This document shows, one piece after another, positions 46,853-56,343 of a stretch of DNA of 64,000 nucleotides. The notes beneath the pieces were generated by a model that was not told where the DNA came from, did no database searches, and was given only the letters and a program-made list of their open reading frames with translations. Source of the DNA: Enterococcus caccae ATCC BAA-1240. GTDB taxonomy: Bacteria > Bacillota > Bacilli > Lactobacillales > Enterococcaceae. Location: positions 973,658 to 1,037,657 of the forward strand of contig NZ_KE136472.1 of the NCBI RefSeq assembly GCF_000407145.1. Direction: 5' to 3'. The first letter of the stretch is position 1, and each line of letters begins with the position of its first letter. The translations under genes and the position numbers were made by a program.

Positions 46853-47190
46853 GGTCTAGTCCTCCATTTTCGTATTTCCTACAGGTAAAAAACTTTCTTG
46901 TGTTTATAATAGCCTAAATGAACTCATCTGACTATCAATTTGCTATTATTATAAAGACTTTAACCAATATCGATGTTATATATTACTATTAAATCAGATA
47001 GACTATTTAAAAGTTCTGTATTTCTACTCCTGCTACCATAGTAAAGCCCTTTATTTCGTTTCATTTTTCTCAACGTTTAGTTATAATAAACTATGGATTG
47101 TCTAACTGACTATATAAATTATGAAGCTGAGATTGCAATAGGATACAATAAAAAGATATCATTTATTCAAAAGAGGAGAGTTAATCATTT
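46853..47190. other. Intergenic region between cysK and ispH
   Basis: 338 bp between divergent genes with no coding potential. A TATAAT at 47082-47087 with a poor -35 (TTTCAT 47059-47064), and TACAAT at 47144-47149, are candidate ispH promoter elements. No clear cysK promoter or CymR site was recognised. Confidence 0.4.
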
Positions 47191-48186
47191 ATGGAAATTG
47201 TCAATATTAGCCCACGGGGGTATTGTTATGGTGTGATTGATGCAATGGTCATCGCTCGAAATGCTTCTCTTGATGAAGATTTACCACGGCCAATCTACAT
47301 ATTAGGGATGATTGTACACAATAAACATGTGACAGACGCATTTGAAAGTATTGGGATTCATACACTAGACGGAGAAAATCGTGAAGAGATTCTAACGAAG
47401 GTAACACAAGGAACTGTTATTTTCACAGCACACGGAACATCGCCAAAAGTAAAACAATTAGCAGTTGAAAAAGGATTAACTGTTATTGATGCAACGTGCC
47501 CTGATGTGATGATCACACATGAGTTAATTGAAAAAAAAGTTGCAGAAGGATATGAAATTATTTATATCGGTAAAAAAAATCATCCTGAACCTGAAGGGGC
47601 GTTTGGTGTTTCTCCAGAGCATGTCCATTTAGTTGCCAATCAAGTAGATATTGCTGATTTAAAACTAATCGCAGATAAAATTTTTGTGACAAATCAAACA
47701 ACAATGAGTCAATGGGATGTTGGTGAGTTGATGGATTCAATTCAAAAAAAATACCCCAACGTGCTAATTCATAAGGATATTTGTAAAGCTACTCAAGTTC
47801 GTCAAGAGGCGGTAGTTGAGCAAGCGGAAGGTTGTGATTTAACACTTGTTGTTGGTGATCCTAAAAGTAACAATAGTAACCGTTTAGCTCAAGTTTCTAT
47901 CGAACAAGCTAAGGTCCCGGCCTACCGAATCTCAGATGTTTCAGAAATAGACCCTTCTTGGTTAGATGGTGTTGAAAAAATAGCAGTAACAGCTGGTGCT
48001 TCTACTCCAACTCAAATTGTCCGTGAAGTTCTTGACTATTTAAAACAGTTTGATTTAAACAATTCTGAAACACATAAGATGGATTCAAAGACAACATCTG
48101 ATGCGATCTTACCTAGACCTAGAATAAAGGATCTAACTAAAAATCGTCAACGTCGATTAGAGGAGTTAAGATCAGGAAAAAGATAA
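47191..48186 (+). CDS. ispH: 4-Hydroxy-3-methylbut-2-enyl diphosphate reductase
   Basis: Fe-S enzyme for the last step of the MEP isoprenoid pathway, making IPP and DMAPP. The three cluster cysteines are present: Cys12 in RGYCYGV, one in DATCPDV and one in [27 protein letters not shown] and TAGASTP complete the family signature. The first 310 residues follow B. subtilis IspH closely; the last 20 or so ([21 protein letters not shown] region) are an additional basic tail. AGAGGAGAG is about 8 bases upstream. Enterococci are generally considered mevalonate users, so this may be an orphan MEP enzyme. Confidence 0.94.
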   Translation: MEIVNISPRGYCYGVIDAMVIARNASLDEDLPRPIYILGMIVHNKHVTDAFESIGIHTLDGENREEILTKVTQGTVIFTAHGTSPKVKQLAVEKGLTVIDATCPDVMITHELIEKKVAEGYEIIYIGKKNHPEPEGAFGVSPEHVHLVANQVDIADLKLIADKIFVTNQTTMSQWDVGELMDSIQKKYPNVLIHKDICKATQVRQEAVVEQAEGCDLTLVVGDPKSNNSNRLAQVSIEQAKVPAYRISDVSEIDPSWLDGVEKIAVTAGASTPTQIVREVLDYLKQFDLNNSETHKMDSKTTSDAILPRPRIKDLTKNRQRRLEELRSGKR

Positions 48187-48187
48187 A

Positions 48188-48245
48188 AATAAAGCAATTA
48201 GCAAACGGTCATTTGAATGACCAAGTGCTGATTGCTTTATTTTTC
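48188..48245. terminator. Terminator of ispH, possibly bidirectional
   Basis: AATAAAGCAAT pairs with ATTGCTTTATT and contains an inner stem GGTCATT/AATGACC; T residues follow on the + strand and A residues precede. Confidence 0.82.
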
Positions 48246-49101
48246 ATACTATTTGTAATACTTGACCAACTGTAATCAATTCGGCTGTGATACCATTTGA
48301 AGCCATAAGTTGATCCACAGAAACACCAAATTTTTCTGCAATTCCCCAAAGTGTGTCACCAGAAACAACTGTATACGTTTGTCCAGAAGCAGTGGCGCTG
48401 CTTTGTCCAATTGTAGCTTGATCTCCAGACTGACTTTCATAAGTTGTGCTCGCTACAGTATTTCCGCTATCATAAGCAGTTAAACCATAGGCAGAGATCA
48501 ACCAATTCAATTTACTAGCATAGTTAGGGTCCGTTGCGTAGCGTCCAGCTAATGCAGCTGTTGCATCCATATAACTCGTTGTATTGCTTTTCCATACGCC
48601 AGAATAATGATAATTTCCACTTGAAGCTAATGTTGTTCTGAGAACGTTAGCATGATCTTGAAACGACTCTGTGTATGATGGATAACTTCTAAACGGTTCT
48701 GTTACAGTGACCCACTCACCGTTCAAATACTCTGCTGTAGGCATATAAACTGTTTGGCCACCGTAACTACCTTTCACACCAAACAGATTATAATTTGGTG
48801 CTGCAGCTAGACCTGAAGTGCCATAACTACTTTCTAGTAATGCTTGTGCAATCATGACTGAAGCATATAAATCATTTGCGTCAGCCACAGAGGCAGCTGA
48901 ATAGCCAATAGAATCAATAAATGCTTGTTGAGAAACTGCTCCTTGTGTTTCTGCTTCTGTAGCTTCTACACCTAAAGGCAATAAATTACCTACGATTGGA
49001 AGAAATACTAGGGAAGTTCCAATCACAGATACCATTCGTTTGTGATTATTTTTATACATTTTTTGCTCGTGTCTACTACTTCTTGTTCTGATCTCGTCCA
49101 T
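48244..49101 (-). CDS. Secreted peptidoglycan N-acetylglucosaminidase with one LysM
   Basis: A 285-aa autolysin-type enzyme. A signal peptide (hydrophobic residues about 22-45, ending GVEA) is preceded by an unusually long basic N-terminus. The GH73-like glucosaminidase domain (about residues 58-200) includes ALLESSYGTSGLAAAPNYNLFGVKG with the catalytic Glu, and YATDPNYASKLNWLI. A Ser/Thr-rich linker leads to a single C-terminal LysM (YTVVSGDTLWGIAEKFGV). It is far smaller than AtlA, which has several LysM. GAGGAGG is 9 bases upstream. Role: cell-wall remodelling or separation. Confidence 0.9.
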   Translation of the reverse strand: MDEIRTRSSRHEQKMYKNNHKRMVSVIGTSLVFLPIVGNLLPLGVEATEAETQGAVSQQAFIDSIGYSAASVADANDLYASVMIAQALLESSYGTSGLAAAPNYNLFGVKGSYGGQTVYMPTAEYLNGEWVTVTEPFRSYPSYTESFQDHANVLRTTLASSGNYHYSGVWKSNTTSYMDATAALAGRYATDPNYASKLNWLISAYGLTAYDSGNTVASTTYESQSGDQATIGQSSATASGQTYTVVSGDTLWGIAEKFGVSVDQLMASNGITAELITVGQVLQIV

Positions 49102-49433
49102 TCATTTGTTCCTCCTCAATAGAACATCATATCATCATTCTACTAGGGGTTATTTTTATAAACAATTATTTACTCCTGAAATTTGAAGTTTTAAAATTAG
49201 CGTAATCAAGCTGAAATTTTTGTTTTATAGGTTAACTTTATATTTGTTCCATAGAGTTTACATGTTGTCTGCTATTCCCTTGGCTCTTCTAACAGAAATC
49301 CTTATTTACTCTATTTATTAACATTTTTTTAATAAACGAAAAAACATTGCAATTATTACATTTAGATGACAAAAACATTTAACATATTCTACTAATATAT
49401 TCATACAATTTCGAAAAAAATTGCTTACATTCA
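49102..49433. other. Intergenic region upstream of the glucosaminidase gene
   Basis: About 390 bp to the tkt stop, AT-rich, without coding potential. It holds the glucosaminidase promoter and the tkt terminator; the rest shows nothing I can name. Confidence 0.5.
49137..49165 (-). promoter_or_regulatory. Promoter for the glucosaminidase gene
   Basis: On the minus strand TTGTTT (complement of 49160-49165), a 17-bp spacer and TAGAAT (complement of 49137-49142), 36 bases upstream of the start. Confidence 0.6.
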
Positions 49434-49474
49434 CAAAAAAGCAAAAATCCCCCGAAATAGGATTTTTGCTTTTC
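49434..49474 (-). terminator. Terminator of tkt
   Basis: AAAAGCAAAAATCC and GGATTTTTGCTTTT form a 14-bp stem; on the minus strand it ends in T residues. Confidence 0.9.
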
Positions 49475-49495
49475 TCACAATTAAATTTCTTTTAT

Positions 49496-51490
49496 TTATA
49501 AACTATTATATTTTGACACGACATTTTCAACTGTAAATCCAAATTCCTTCAAGACTAAATCACCAGGAGCTGAAGCGCCAAAATGATTGATGGTCACAGT
49601 TGTACCCGTTGTGCCAACATAACGCTCCCATCCAAACGGCGAAGCAGCTTCTATCGCTACACGTTTAGTGACACCTTTAGGCAAGACAGATTCTTTGTAT
49701 TCTACAGTTTGTTTTTCAAATAAGTCAAAGCTTGGCATTGAAACGACCGAAACGTCTTTTCCTTGTTCTGCTAAGGCTTTTTGGGCTTCAATCGCTAAGT
49801 TCACTTCTGAACCTGTTGCAATCAAAATACCTTCGGGTTGTTCACCTTTTTGTTTAGAAATTACATATGCACCTTTTTGAACAGACTCTACTGCATGTTC
49901 TTTTGTCCCTTCAATAACAGGTAAATTCTGACGACTTAAAACTAACACTGTTGGAGCGTCTTTTGTTGTCATAGCAATTTTCCAAGCAGCAACCGTTTCA
50001 TTTCCATCAGCTGGTCTAATAACCTGAACACCAGGCATACAACGTATGCTTGCTAATTGCTCAACAGGTTCATGTGTCGGTCCATCTTCTCCAACTGCTA
50101 CAGAATCATGTGTCAATACATACGTAACAGGTGTATTTTGAATAGCTGCCAAACGTACAGCAGGACGAAGATAATCTGTAAATACAAAGAAAGTTCCGCC
50201 ATAAACACGGCTTCCTCCGTGTAGTTGAATCCCATTCATTGCTGCGGCCATTGCAAATTCACGAACACCGAACCAAATATTACGTCCATCATATTGACCT
50301 GGTTCAAAATCTTTTTCAGCAGCGACCATCGTGTTATTTGATGCTGATAAATCAGCAGATCCCCCCCAGAAACTTGGAACAGCTTTAGAAATTGCTTGGA
50401 TCGTTTCTTTACTTGTTACACGACTAGCTGCACTTGAACCAACTTCATATGTTGGTAATTCACTATCCCAATTTTCAGGTAGTTCATCTGCAAAAGCTTG
50501 TTTAAATTGTTTTGCTAATTCAGGATGTGTTTTGGTGTAGTTATCAAACATACTGTTCCAATTAGCTTCAGCTTTCTCACCTTCATCTACCATTGTTTCT
50601 TTGAAACGTGTAGCAACTTCTTCTGGAACTGTAAAATCAGGATATTCCCAGCCGTAGACAGCTTTAGCAGCAGTAATTCCCTCCGCTCCAATTGGGGCAC
50701 CGTGGACAGAAGATGTTCCTTCTTTTGGAGCGCCATAACCGATAACTGTTTTCACTTCAATCAATGTTGGTTTATCTAGCTCAGCTTTTGCGACGTCAAT
50801 TGCTTTAGAAATCTCTTCTAAATCATTACCATCTTTCACTAAGATATGTTGCCAACCATATGCTTCGTAACGAGCACCAACATTTTCCGTGAATGCTTTT
50901 GATGTTGGTCCGTCTAAAGAAATATCATTTGAATCATATAACACAATCAGTTTACCTAGTTTCATGTGTCCCGCCATTGAGCTTGCTTCTTGGGAAACAC
51001 CTTCCATTAAATCGCCATCACCACATAGAGCATACGTATAGTGATCGACTACTGGAAAACTATCACGATTATACACTGCAGCAGTGTGCGCTTCAGCCAT
51101 TGCCATACCAACTGCCATTGCGATTCCTTGTCCTAAAGGTCCAGTCGTTGCTTCAACGCCATCCGTATGATGTACTTCTGGATGACCTGGCGTTTTACTA
51201 TCCCATTGGCGGAAATTTTTAAGGTCGTTCATTGTTACGTTATAGCCTGCTAAATGAAGTAAGCTATATAGCATTGCAGAACCATGTCCAGCAGAAAGGA
51301 TGAAACGATCTCTATCTACCCAATTTCTTGACGTTTTTGGGTTTACTTTTAAATGTTTTGTCCAAAGTGCATAAGCCATAGGGGCAGCACCCATTGGTAA
51401 TCCAGGATGTCCTGAATTTGCCTTTTGTACTGCTTCAATACTTAATGTACGAATCGTGTTGACGCCTAACTGATCAGTGTTATCGAACAA
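49496..51490 (-). CDS. tkt: Transketolase
   Basis: Thiamine-diphosphate enzyme that transfers two-carbon units in the pentose phosphate pathway. The TPP motif [19 protein letters not shown], the N-terminal [17 protein letters not shown] and the pyrimidine-domain block [14 protein letters not shown] are all present; the product is 664 aa, full length. I choose the TTG at 51490 because AGGAG lies 8 bases upstream; an ATG at 51499 abuts that site. The gene has its own promoter and terminator. Confidence 0.96.
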   Translation of the reverse strand: MFDNTDQLGVNTIRTLSIEAVQKANSGHPGLPMGAAPMAYALWTKHLKVNPKTSRNWVDRDRFILSAGHGSAMLYSLLHLAGYNVTMNDLKNFRQWDSKTPGHPEVHHTDGVEATTGPLGQGIAMAVGMAMAEAHTAAVYNRDSFPVVDHYTYALCGDGDLMEGVSQEASSMAGHMKLGKLIVLYDSNDISLDGPTSKAFTENVGARYEAYGWQHILVKDGNDLEEISKAIDVAKAELDKPTLIEVKTVIGYGAPKEGTSSVHGAPIGAEGITAAKAVYGWEYPDFTVPEEVATRFKETMVDEGEKAEANWNSMFDNYTKTHPELAKQFKQAFADELPENWDSELPTYEVGSSAASRVTSKETIQAISKAVPSFWGGSADLSASNNTMVAAEKDFEPGQYDGRNIWFGVREFAMAAAMNGIQLHGGSRVYGGTFFVFTDYLRPAVRLAAIQNTPVTYVLTHDSVAVGEDGPTHEPVEQLASIRCMPGVQVIRPADGNETVAAWKIAMTTKDAPTVLVLSRQNLPVIEGTKEHAVESVQKGAYVISKQKGEQPEGILIATGSEVNLAIEAQKALAEQGKDVSVVSMPSFDLFEKQTVEYKESVLPKGVTKRVAIEAASPFGWERYVGTTGTTVTINHFGASAPGDLVLKEFGFTVENVVSKYNSL

Positions 51491-51534
51491 AAAAATCATC
51501 TCCTATTTAGGTTTTTTTTACCTTTATTAAGTAT

Positions 51535-51563
51535 ATTTTAGCGTATTTCCTTTATGAAAGCAA
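51535..51563 (-). promoter_or_regulatory. Promoter for tkt
   Basis: On the minus strand TTGCTT (complement of 51558-51563), a 17-bp spacer and TAAAAT (complement of 51535-51540), 45 bases upstream of the TTG start. Confidence 0.65.
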
Positions 51564-51588
51564 TTACTTTCAGTAAAAAAAACTAAAA

Positions 51589-51831
51589 TTATTTTCTATT
51601 GTGTAGTCCTTTTTCTTTTTGAATCTTTTTTAACTTCTCTGGCGTTACATCATTTCCTTTAGGATCGACTACTTTCATTCCTTCAATATGATGACGCATC
51701 CCTCCACGGAAAGCTGCCAGATATTCTTGTCGAAGTCCTTTTTGTTCTTCTATTTCTTTGTCAGTCAATTCATTTTCTTTCGCTTTTTTGGCAAGCTCAT
51801 TGATGCGACTCATTTTTTCTGACGATAACAT
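51589..51831 (-). CDS. UPF0291/DUF896 small protein (YnzC-like)
   Basis: An 80-aa cytoplasmic helical protein with RINELAKKAKENELTDKEIEEQKGLRQEYL, the signature helix pair of the DUF896/YnzC family, of unknown function. AAGGAGG lies 10 bases upstream. It sits between lexA (divergent) and tkt; B. subtilis likewise has a YnzC-like gene and tkt next to lexA, in keeping with a conserved neighbourhood. Confidence 0.9.
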   Translation of the reverse strand: MLSSEKMSRINELAKKAKENELTDKEIEEQKGLRQEYLAAFRGGMRHHIEGMKVVDPKGNDVTPEKLKKIQKEKGLHNRK

Positions 51832-52067
51832 ATATTTTTTGCCTCCTTATTTTAAAAACTGAACAGTTCATTCAAGCTTTTTCCGACTGGTTAGCCCATT
51901 TAGATAGACAGGTTTACTTTCCATGTCTATCTTATAAGATGAGCACAAAAAATACAACTATATTCTTATTAAAAAAGTGATACGATTGCATTTGCTTACT
52001 AAAATTACTTTTTTGAATGTCACTATTTTTTAAAAAAATTCAGGTATAAATAATTTTCTAAAAAACA
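51832..52067. other. Intergenic region between the UPF0291 gene and lexA
   Basis: About 300 bp up to the lexA start, with divergent promoters; the lexA promoter and SOS box are listed separately. The minus-strand side has a TATAAG with a poorly spaced TTGTAT as a possible promoter. Nothing else is seen. Confidence 0.45.
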
Positions 52068-52081
52068 CGAACGCTTGTTTG
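52068..52081. promoter_or_regulatory. LexA (SOS) box
   Basis: CGAACGCTTGTTTG fits the Gram-positive CGAAC-N4-GTTYG consensus. It overlaps the -35 of the lexA promoter, as expected for autorepression. Confidence 0.85.
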
Positions 52082-52107
52082 ATTCCTGTATAAAACTATG
52101 GTACACT
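52079..52107 (+). promoter_or_regulatory. Promoter for lexA
   Basis: TTGATT (52079-52084), a 17-bp spacer and TACACT (52102-52107), 31 bases upstream of the start and overlapped by the SOS box. Confidence 0.7.
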
Positions 52108-52137
52108 AAAATTATAAATCGAAAGAAGGTGCGGGTT

Positions 52138-52758
52138 TTGGTGAAACGTACAGACACAAGACAGATAGAAGTATTAAAATATATATATGAACAAGTCGAA
52201 CTTAAAGGCTATCCCCCTACCGTAAGAGAAATCGGAAAAGCAGTAGATCTTTCTTCAACTTCCACTGTTCATGGCCATTTAGCACGTTTAGAGAAAAAAG
52301 GGTTGATCTTACGAGATCCTACTAAACCAAGAGCAATTGAATTGACCACAGATGGTTTGGACAGAATCGGCGTGAAACCAACAGTTATTCCGATGCTTGG
52401 AGTGGTGACCGCTGGTGAACCTATCTTGGCTGTTGAAGAAGCTTCAGACTTTTTCCCTCTACCACCTGATTTAAGAGCGGAAGAAAATGCTTTATTCATG
52501 CTAACAATCAGAGGAGAAAGTATGATCAATGCCGGAATATTAGATGGTGATCAAGTTATTGTTCGTAAACAAAGTGCCGCATCAAATGGTGATATCGTTA
52601 TTGCCATGACTGACGAAGATGAAGCGACATGTAAACGATTCTTTAAAGAAACGGATCACATTCGTCTACAGCCAGAAAACGATGCTTTAGATCCAATTAT
52701 TTTAAATAATGTAAGTATTTTAGGGAAAGTCGTAGGATTATACCGCAATCATATTTAG
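52138..52758 (+). CDS. lexA: LexA repressor (SOS response)
   Basis: Represses DNA-repair genes until RecA filaments trigger self-cleavage. The winged-helix domain ([20 protein letters not shown]) is followed by the cleavage site VVTAGEP (Ala-Gly bond), catalytic Ser in RGESMINAG and Lys in EATCKRF; 206 aa is typical. The start is TTG 52138 (AGAAGG 8 bases upstream) or GTG 52141; the frame open from 52075 runs through the promoter and is not real. Autoregulation is shown by the SOS box. Confidence 0.95.
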   Translation: MVKRTDTRQIEVLKYIYEQVELKGYPPTVREIGKAVDLSSTSTVHGHLARLEKKGLILRDPTKPRAIELTTDGLDRIGVKPTVIPMLGVVTAGEPILAVEEASDFFPLPPDLRAEENALFMLTIRGESMINAGILDGDQVIVRKQSAASNGDIVIAMTDEDEATCKRFFKETDHIRLQPENDALDPIILNNVSILGKVVGLYRNHI

Positions 52759-52765
52759 AGTAATA

Positions 52766-52798
52766 AAACCATATTGGAAATCCAGTATGGTTTTTTAT
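52766..52798 (+). terminator. Terminator after lexA
   Basis: AAAACCATATTGG and CCAGTATGGTTTT form a stem followed by T residues. Confidence 0.88.
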
Positions 52799-52842
52799 TT
52801 ATCCCCTTATTTTGAATACGACACATGTATAACAAAATAACT

Positions 52843-52876
52843 TATGAAAAAGCGGCTCAGGTGAACCACCATCTCA
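52843..52876 (-). terminator. Terminator of the thyA-dfr unit
   Basis: On the minus strand GTGGTTC and GAGCCGC pair (with G-T pairs) and are followed by T5; outer TTATGA/TCATAA can extend the fold. Confidence 0.65.
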
Positions 52877-52893
52877 TAAGCTAAAAATTACCT

Positions 52894-53394
52894 TTATTCT
52901 GCCGTGACTTTGTGCTGATACGTTTCAAACTGGTAATCATAGTTATTTTCTTCGTCTTTTTCCCCTTCACTTAAGTTGATCAAGGTCCATTCTTCCCAAG
53001 CGACAGGAGGGAATTTTGTATCCCCATCAAAGGAATGATGAATAACCGTACGGTAAAGTACATCGCAATGAGGTAAAAAATCCTCATACACAGCTGAACC
53101 ACCAGCAATAAATGTAATTCCAGCAAATGTTTTTGCATATTCAAGTACCTCTTCGACAGTGTGAAAGACAAGAACTCCTTTTGCGTGGTATGTTCGGTCT
53201 CTAGTTAGAACAATCGTCTGGCGATTTGGTAATGGACGGCTCCCCATTCCCTCAAAAGTTTTTCTTCCCATAACGATCGTATTGTCTTCGGTCATTTGTT
53301 TAAAAAATTTCAAGTCATTTGGCAAATGCCAAGGTAAGCGATCGTCTTTTCCAATCGTTCCTTTTTCATCTTGTGCCCATATGGCTGCTAACAT
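52894..53394 (-). CDS. dfrA: Dihydrofolate reductase
   Basis: Reduces dihydrofolate to tetrahydrofolate; target of trimethoprim. The N-terminal MLAAIWAQDEKGTIGKDDRLPWHLPNDLKFF carries the catalytic acidic residue (Asp in PNDLK) and Trp; GRKTFEGMG and ITFIAGGSAVYEDFL bind NADPH. 166 aa is the usual chromosomal size. AAAGGAG is 9 bases upstream. It follows thyA by 18 bases, the standard pairing, since ThyA makes the dihydrofolate that DHFR recycles. Confidence 0.95.
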   Translation of the reverse strand: MLAAIWAQDEKGTIGKDDRLPWHLPNDLKFFKQMTEDNTIVMGRKTFEGMGSRPLPNRQTIVLTRDRTYHAKGVLVFHTVEEVLEYAKTFAGITFIAGGSAVYEDFLPHCDVLYRTVIHHSFDGDTKFPPVAWEEWTLINLSEGEKDEENNYDYQFETYQHKVTAE

Positions 53395-53412
53395 AGGGAA
53401 ACTCCTTTCAAA

Positions 53413-54360
53413 TTAAACGGCAATTGGCGCTTTGATGGCAGGATGAGGATCATATCCTTCTATAACGATATCTTCCATTTCAAAGTCAAATACTGATTTT
53501 TTATCTTGATTAAGTCTCAACTTAGGGAAAGATCGAATATCCCGACTAAGTTGTTCATTCATTTGATTGATATGATTCGTGTATAGATGTGCATCTCCTA
53601 TGGTATGAACAAAATCTCCCACCTTTAACCCTGTTTCATGGGCAATCAAGTGAGTCAACAATGCATAGCTAGCAATGTTGAACGGTACGCCTAGAAAAAC
53701 ATCTCCGCTACGTTGATATAATTGGCAACTTAATTTCCCATCATTCACATAAAACTGAAACATTGTATGGCAAGGTGGTAAAGCCATTGAAGGTACATCT
53801 TCAGGATTCCATGCAGAAACAATCAGCCGACGAGAATCAGGGGTCTTTTTGATCATATCAATCACATTTTTTAACTGATCGATAAAATCACCCTCTTTTG
53901 TTTCCCAATGACGCCATTGTGCACCATAGATATTGCCCAATTCGCCGTGTTTAGAGGCAAAATCTTCATCATTTAAGATTTTGTCGCAAAATTCTTGATG
54001 TTCTTTCTGATAACGTACTTTAAACTCTTCGTCTTTTAATACTCTTCGACCAAAATCTGTCATATCAGGTCCATGGTAATCTTCGCTCTTAACATATCGT
54101 TCAAAAGCCCATTCATCCCAAATATGGTTATTATGCTGTAGCAAATAACGAATGTTTGTATCCCCATTTAAAAACCATAAAAGTTCGCTTTTGATCAATC
54201 CAAACGGTACTCTTTTTGTCGTTAAAAGTGGAAACCCCTTTGATAAATCAAATCGCATCTGATGACCGAAAATACTACGTGTACCTGTTCCAGTACGATC
54301 TTCTTTTAAGTGACCTTCATCTAAAATTTTGCGGCCCAATGCTAAATATGCTTCTTCCAT
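53413..54360 (-). CDS. thyA: Thymidylate synthase
   Basis: Makes dTMP from dUMP with methylenetetrahydrofolate. [19 protein letters not shown] is at residues 21-40, the active-site Cys lies in [11 protein letters not shown], and [23 protein letters not shown] binds the nucleotide; 315 aa is the length of the longer Lactobacillales form with an insertion. AGGAGG is 8 bases upstream. Downstream of the ABC-F gene by 12 bases and upstream of dfrA, so one operon is likely. Confidence 0.96.
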   Translation of the reverse strand: MEEAYLALGRKILDEGHLKEDRTGTGTRSIFGHQMRFDLSKGFPLLTTKRVPFGLIKSELLWFLNGDTNIRYLLQHNNHIWDEWAFERYVKSEDYHGPDMTDFGRRVLKDEEFKVRYQKEHQEFCDKILNDEDFASKHGELGNIYGAQWRHWETKEGDFIDQLKNVIDMIKKTPDSRRLIVSAWNPEDVPSMALPPCHTMFQFYVNDGKLSCQLYQRSGDVFLGVPFNIASYALLTHLIAHETGLKVGDFVHTIGDAHLYTNHINQMNEQLSRDIRSFPKLRLNQDKKSVFDFEMEDIVIEGYDPHPAIKAPIAV

Positions 54361-54372
54361 AGTTACTGCCTC

Positions 54373-56259
54373 CTAATTTTCTGCAAATTCACTCAAATAT
54401 TCCCAGCGTTCCATTTTTTCTTCTAGCTCTTGTTCTACCGTTGATAACTCTGTCTGAAGTTGTTGTAAAGTTGTAAAATCATCTCCTTGATGATTCATCT
54501 CTTCTGTCAGTTGTGCCACTCGTTCTTCGAGTGAGCTAATCTCTAGTTCGATCGAGTCCCACTCTTTTTGTTCCATATAAGTCAATTTCGTTTTTTCTTT
54601 CTTTTCAATTGCTTTAGCTGGTTTCGCTTCGTTTTTAGTTATCTTTCTCGACTCTTGCGTAATTTTTGTTAAATACTCACTCATTGATCCGAAATAAGTA
54701 GTAATTTGACCTTCACCATCGAACACGAGAAGTTTATCCATCGTTTTATCAAGGAAATAACGGTCATGAGAAACAGCAATAACGGCACCTTTAAACGTCT
54801 GAATATAATCTTCTAAAATTGTCAATGTATCGATATCCAAATCATTCGTCGGCTCGTCCAATAATAACACATTCGGCTGACCAATCAAAAGTTTTAACAA
54901 ATATAACCGACGCTTTTCACCACCTGAAAGTTTTCCAATAACTGTTCCATGCATGAATCGAGGAAACAAAAATCGTTCTAGTAATTCGGCAACACCTATA
55001 GTTGTTCCGTCTGATCGCTGCACTTGTTCTGCTGCCTCTTGTAAATAAGAAATCATCCGTTGGTTGGGGTCCATAGCCTCATTTTGTTGCGTGTAGTATG
55101 CTAATTTAACAGTTTCTCCAATTGAGTACATTCCACTATCCAATTCTAAACGTCCAGCAAGAATATTTAGCAAAGTCGATTTTCCAGCCCCATTCTTTCC
55201 AGTAATCCCTATTCGATCTCTTGCTTGAACAAGTAAATTGAATTCTTTTAGAATCGTTTTAAGCTCGACTTGATAGTATCCATCCTTGATTTCTAAAACT
55301 TTTTTACCTAATCTTTGTGTTGCAACATCAATTTCCAACTGTCCTTTTTGATTGACTTGATGTAGATTTTCTTTAAGATCATGAAAACGATCTTGACGTG
55401 CTTGTTGTTTAGTTCCTCGCGCTCTCACTCCTGCGCGCATCCATTCTAACTCTTTTTTGTAAAGCTGTTTTCTCTTTTCTTCTTGCTCGATACCAACTCG
55501 TTCACGTTCAGACTTCGCGATGATATAAGCTTCATAATTTCCTTTATATTCGTACAACTTTCCAAACGATAGTTCAAAGATTCGATTTGTGACACGGTCT
55601 AAAAAGTAACGATCATGTGTCACCATCAAAATTGCTCCACGGTATCCATTTAAAAAGCTTTCTAACCAGCTAATGGCTTCATAATCTAAATGATTTGTTG
55701 GTTCATCTAATAATAAAAGATCAGGAGATTCTATCAATACTTGTGCAAGACTAACACGTTTCTTTTGTCCACCTGATAGTTCACTTATTTTTTTGTGCAG
55801 ATTTTCAATACCTAACTTTTGTAAAATAATTTTAGCATCTGTATCAGCGGTCCAAGCATCTTCTTTATTCATACGTTCTTCTGCTTGGGCATATTGTTTT
55901 TGAGCCCCAACACTTAGACCATCCTCAGCTAGCGCAAGCAAGGCCAACTCATAGTTCTTGACTGCTTGAATAATTGGAGTTTCACCTTGGAAAACTGCTT
56001 CAACAACCGTTAATTCTGGATCAAATTCTTTGTCTTGAGAAAGATAACCAATTTGATAATCATTGGGTTGTTGAATTGACTGACTATCACCATCTCCGCT
56101 ATCTTTACCAGCAAGGATATTCAGCAAACTAGTTTTTCCTGTTCCATTGGTACCAATCAAACCAACCCGGTCTTTATCACGAATATGGAAAGAAATCGCA
56201 TCAAATAATGTTTTTTCTCCATACGTTTTAGTTAATTCGTTTACTTTTAGCTCATTCAT
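54373..56259 (-). CDS. ABC-F ATPase (YfmR/Uup-like)
   Basis: Soluble twin-ABC protein of 628 aa acting on ribosomes. Two nucleotide-binding domains carry Walker A GTNGTGKTS and GKNGAGKST, signatures LSGGQKKRV and LSGGEKRRL, and Walker B LLLLDEPTNHLD and VLLLDEPTNDLD, joined by a Lys/Arg-rich linker (about residues 245-310). A C-terminal coiled coil of about 60 residues (LEISSLEERVAQL) is as in Uup/YfmR. No membrane domain. Such proteins help translation of difficult peptides; this housekeeping-type member is not obviously an antibiotic-resistance protein. Confidence 0.9.
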   Translation of the reverse strand: MNELKVNELTKTYGEKTLFDAISFHIRDKDRVGLIGTNGTGKTSLLNILAGKDSGDGDSQSIQQPNDYQIGYLSQDKEFDPELTVVEAVFQGETPIIQAVKNYELALLALAEDGLSVGAQKQYAQAEERMNKEDAWTADTDAKIILQKLGIENLHKKISELSGGQKKRVSLAQVLIESPDLLLLDEPTNHLDYEAISWLESFLNGYRGAILMVTHDRYFLDRVTNRIFELSFGKLYEYKGNYEAYIIAKSERERVGIEQEEKRKQLYKKELEWMRAGVRARGTKQQARQDRFHDLKENLHQVNQKGQLEIDVATQRLGKKVLEIKDGYYQVELKTILKEFNLLVQARDRIGITGKNGAGKSTLLNILAGRLELDSGMYSIGETVKLAYYTQQNEAMDPNQRMISYLQEAAEQVQRSDGTTIGVAELLERFLFPRFMHGTVIGKLSGGEKRRLYLLKLLIGQPNVLLLDEPTNDLDIDTLTILEDYIQTFKGAVIAVSHDRYFLDKTMDKLLVFDGEGQITTYFGSMSEYLTKITQESRKITKNEAKPAKAIEKKEKTKLTYMEQKEWDSIELEISSLEERVAQLTEEMNHQGDDFTTLQQLQTELSTVEQELEEKMERWEYLSEFAEN

Positions 56260-56299
56260 CTGCTCACACCCTTTTCATCCTGCTTATTGTATCAAAAAA

Positions 56300-56343
56300 A
56301 AACAAAAAAAAGAAGCTAGTTTTCTTCTTCTGCTTCTTTTTTT
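56300..56343 (-). terminator. Terminator overlapping the end of the antiporter gene
   Basis: On the minus strand AAAGAAGC in the last codons pairs with GCTTCTTT, followed by a T run. Confidence 0.7.

Noticed and set aside
51850-51875. GAACTGTTC before the UPF0291 gene as a second SOS box
   Set aside because: The half-sites are separated by one base instead of four, so LexA would not bind.
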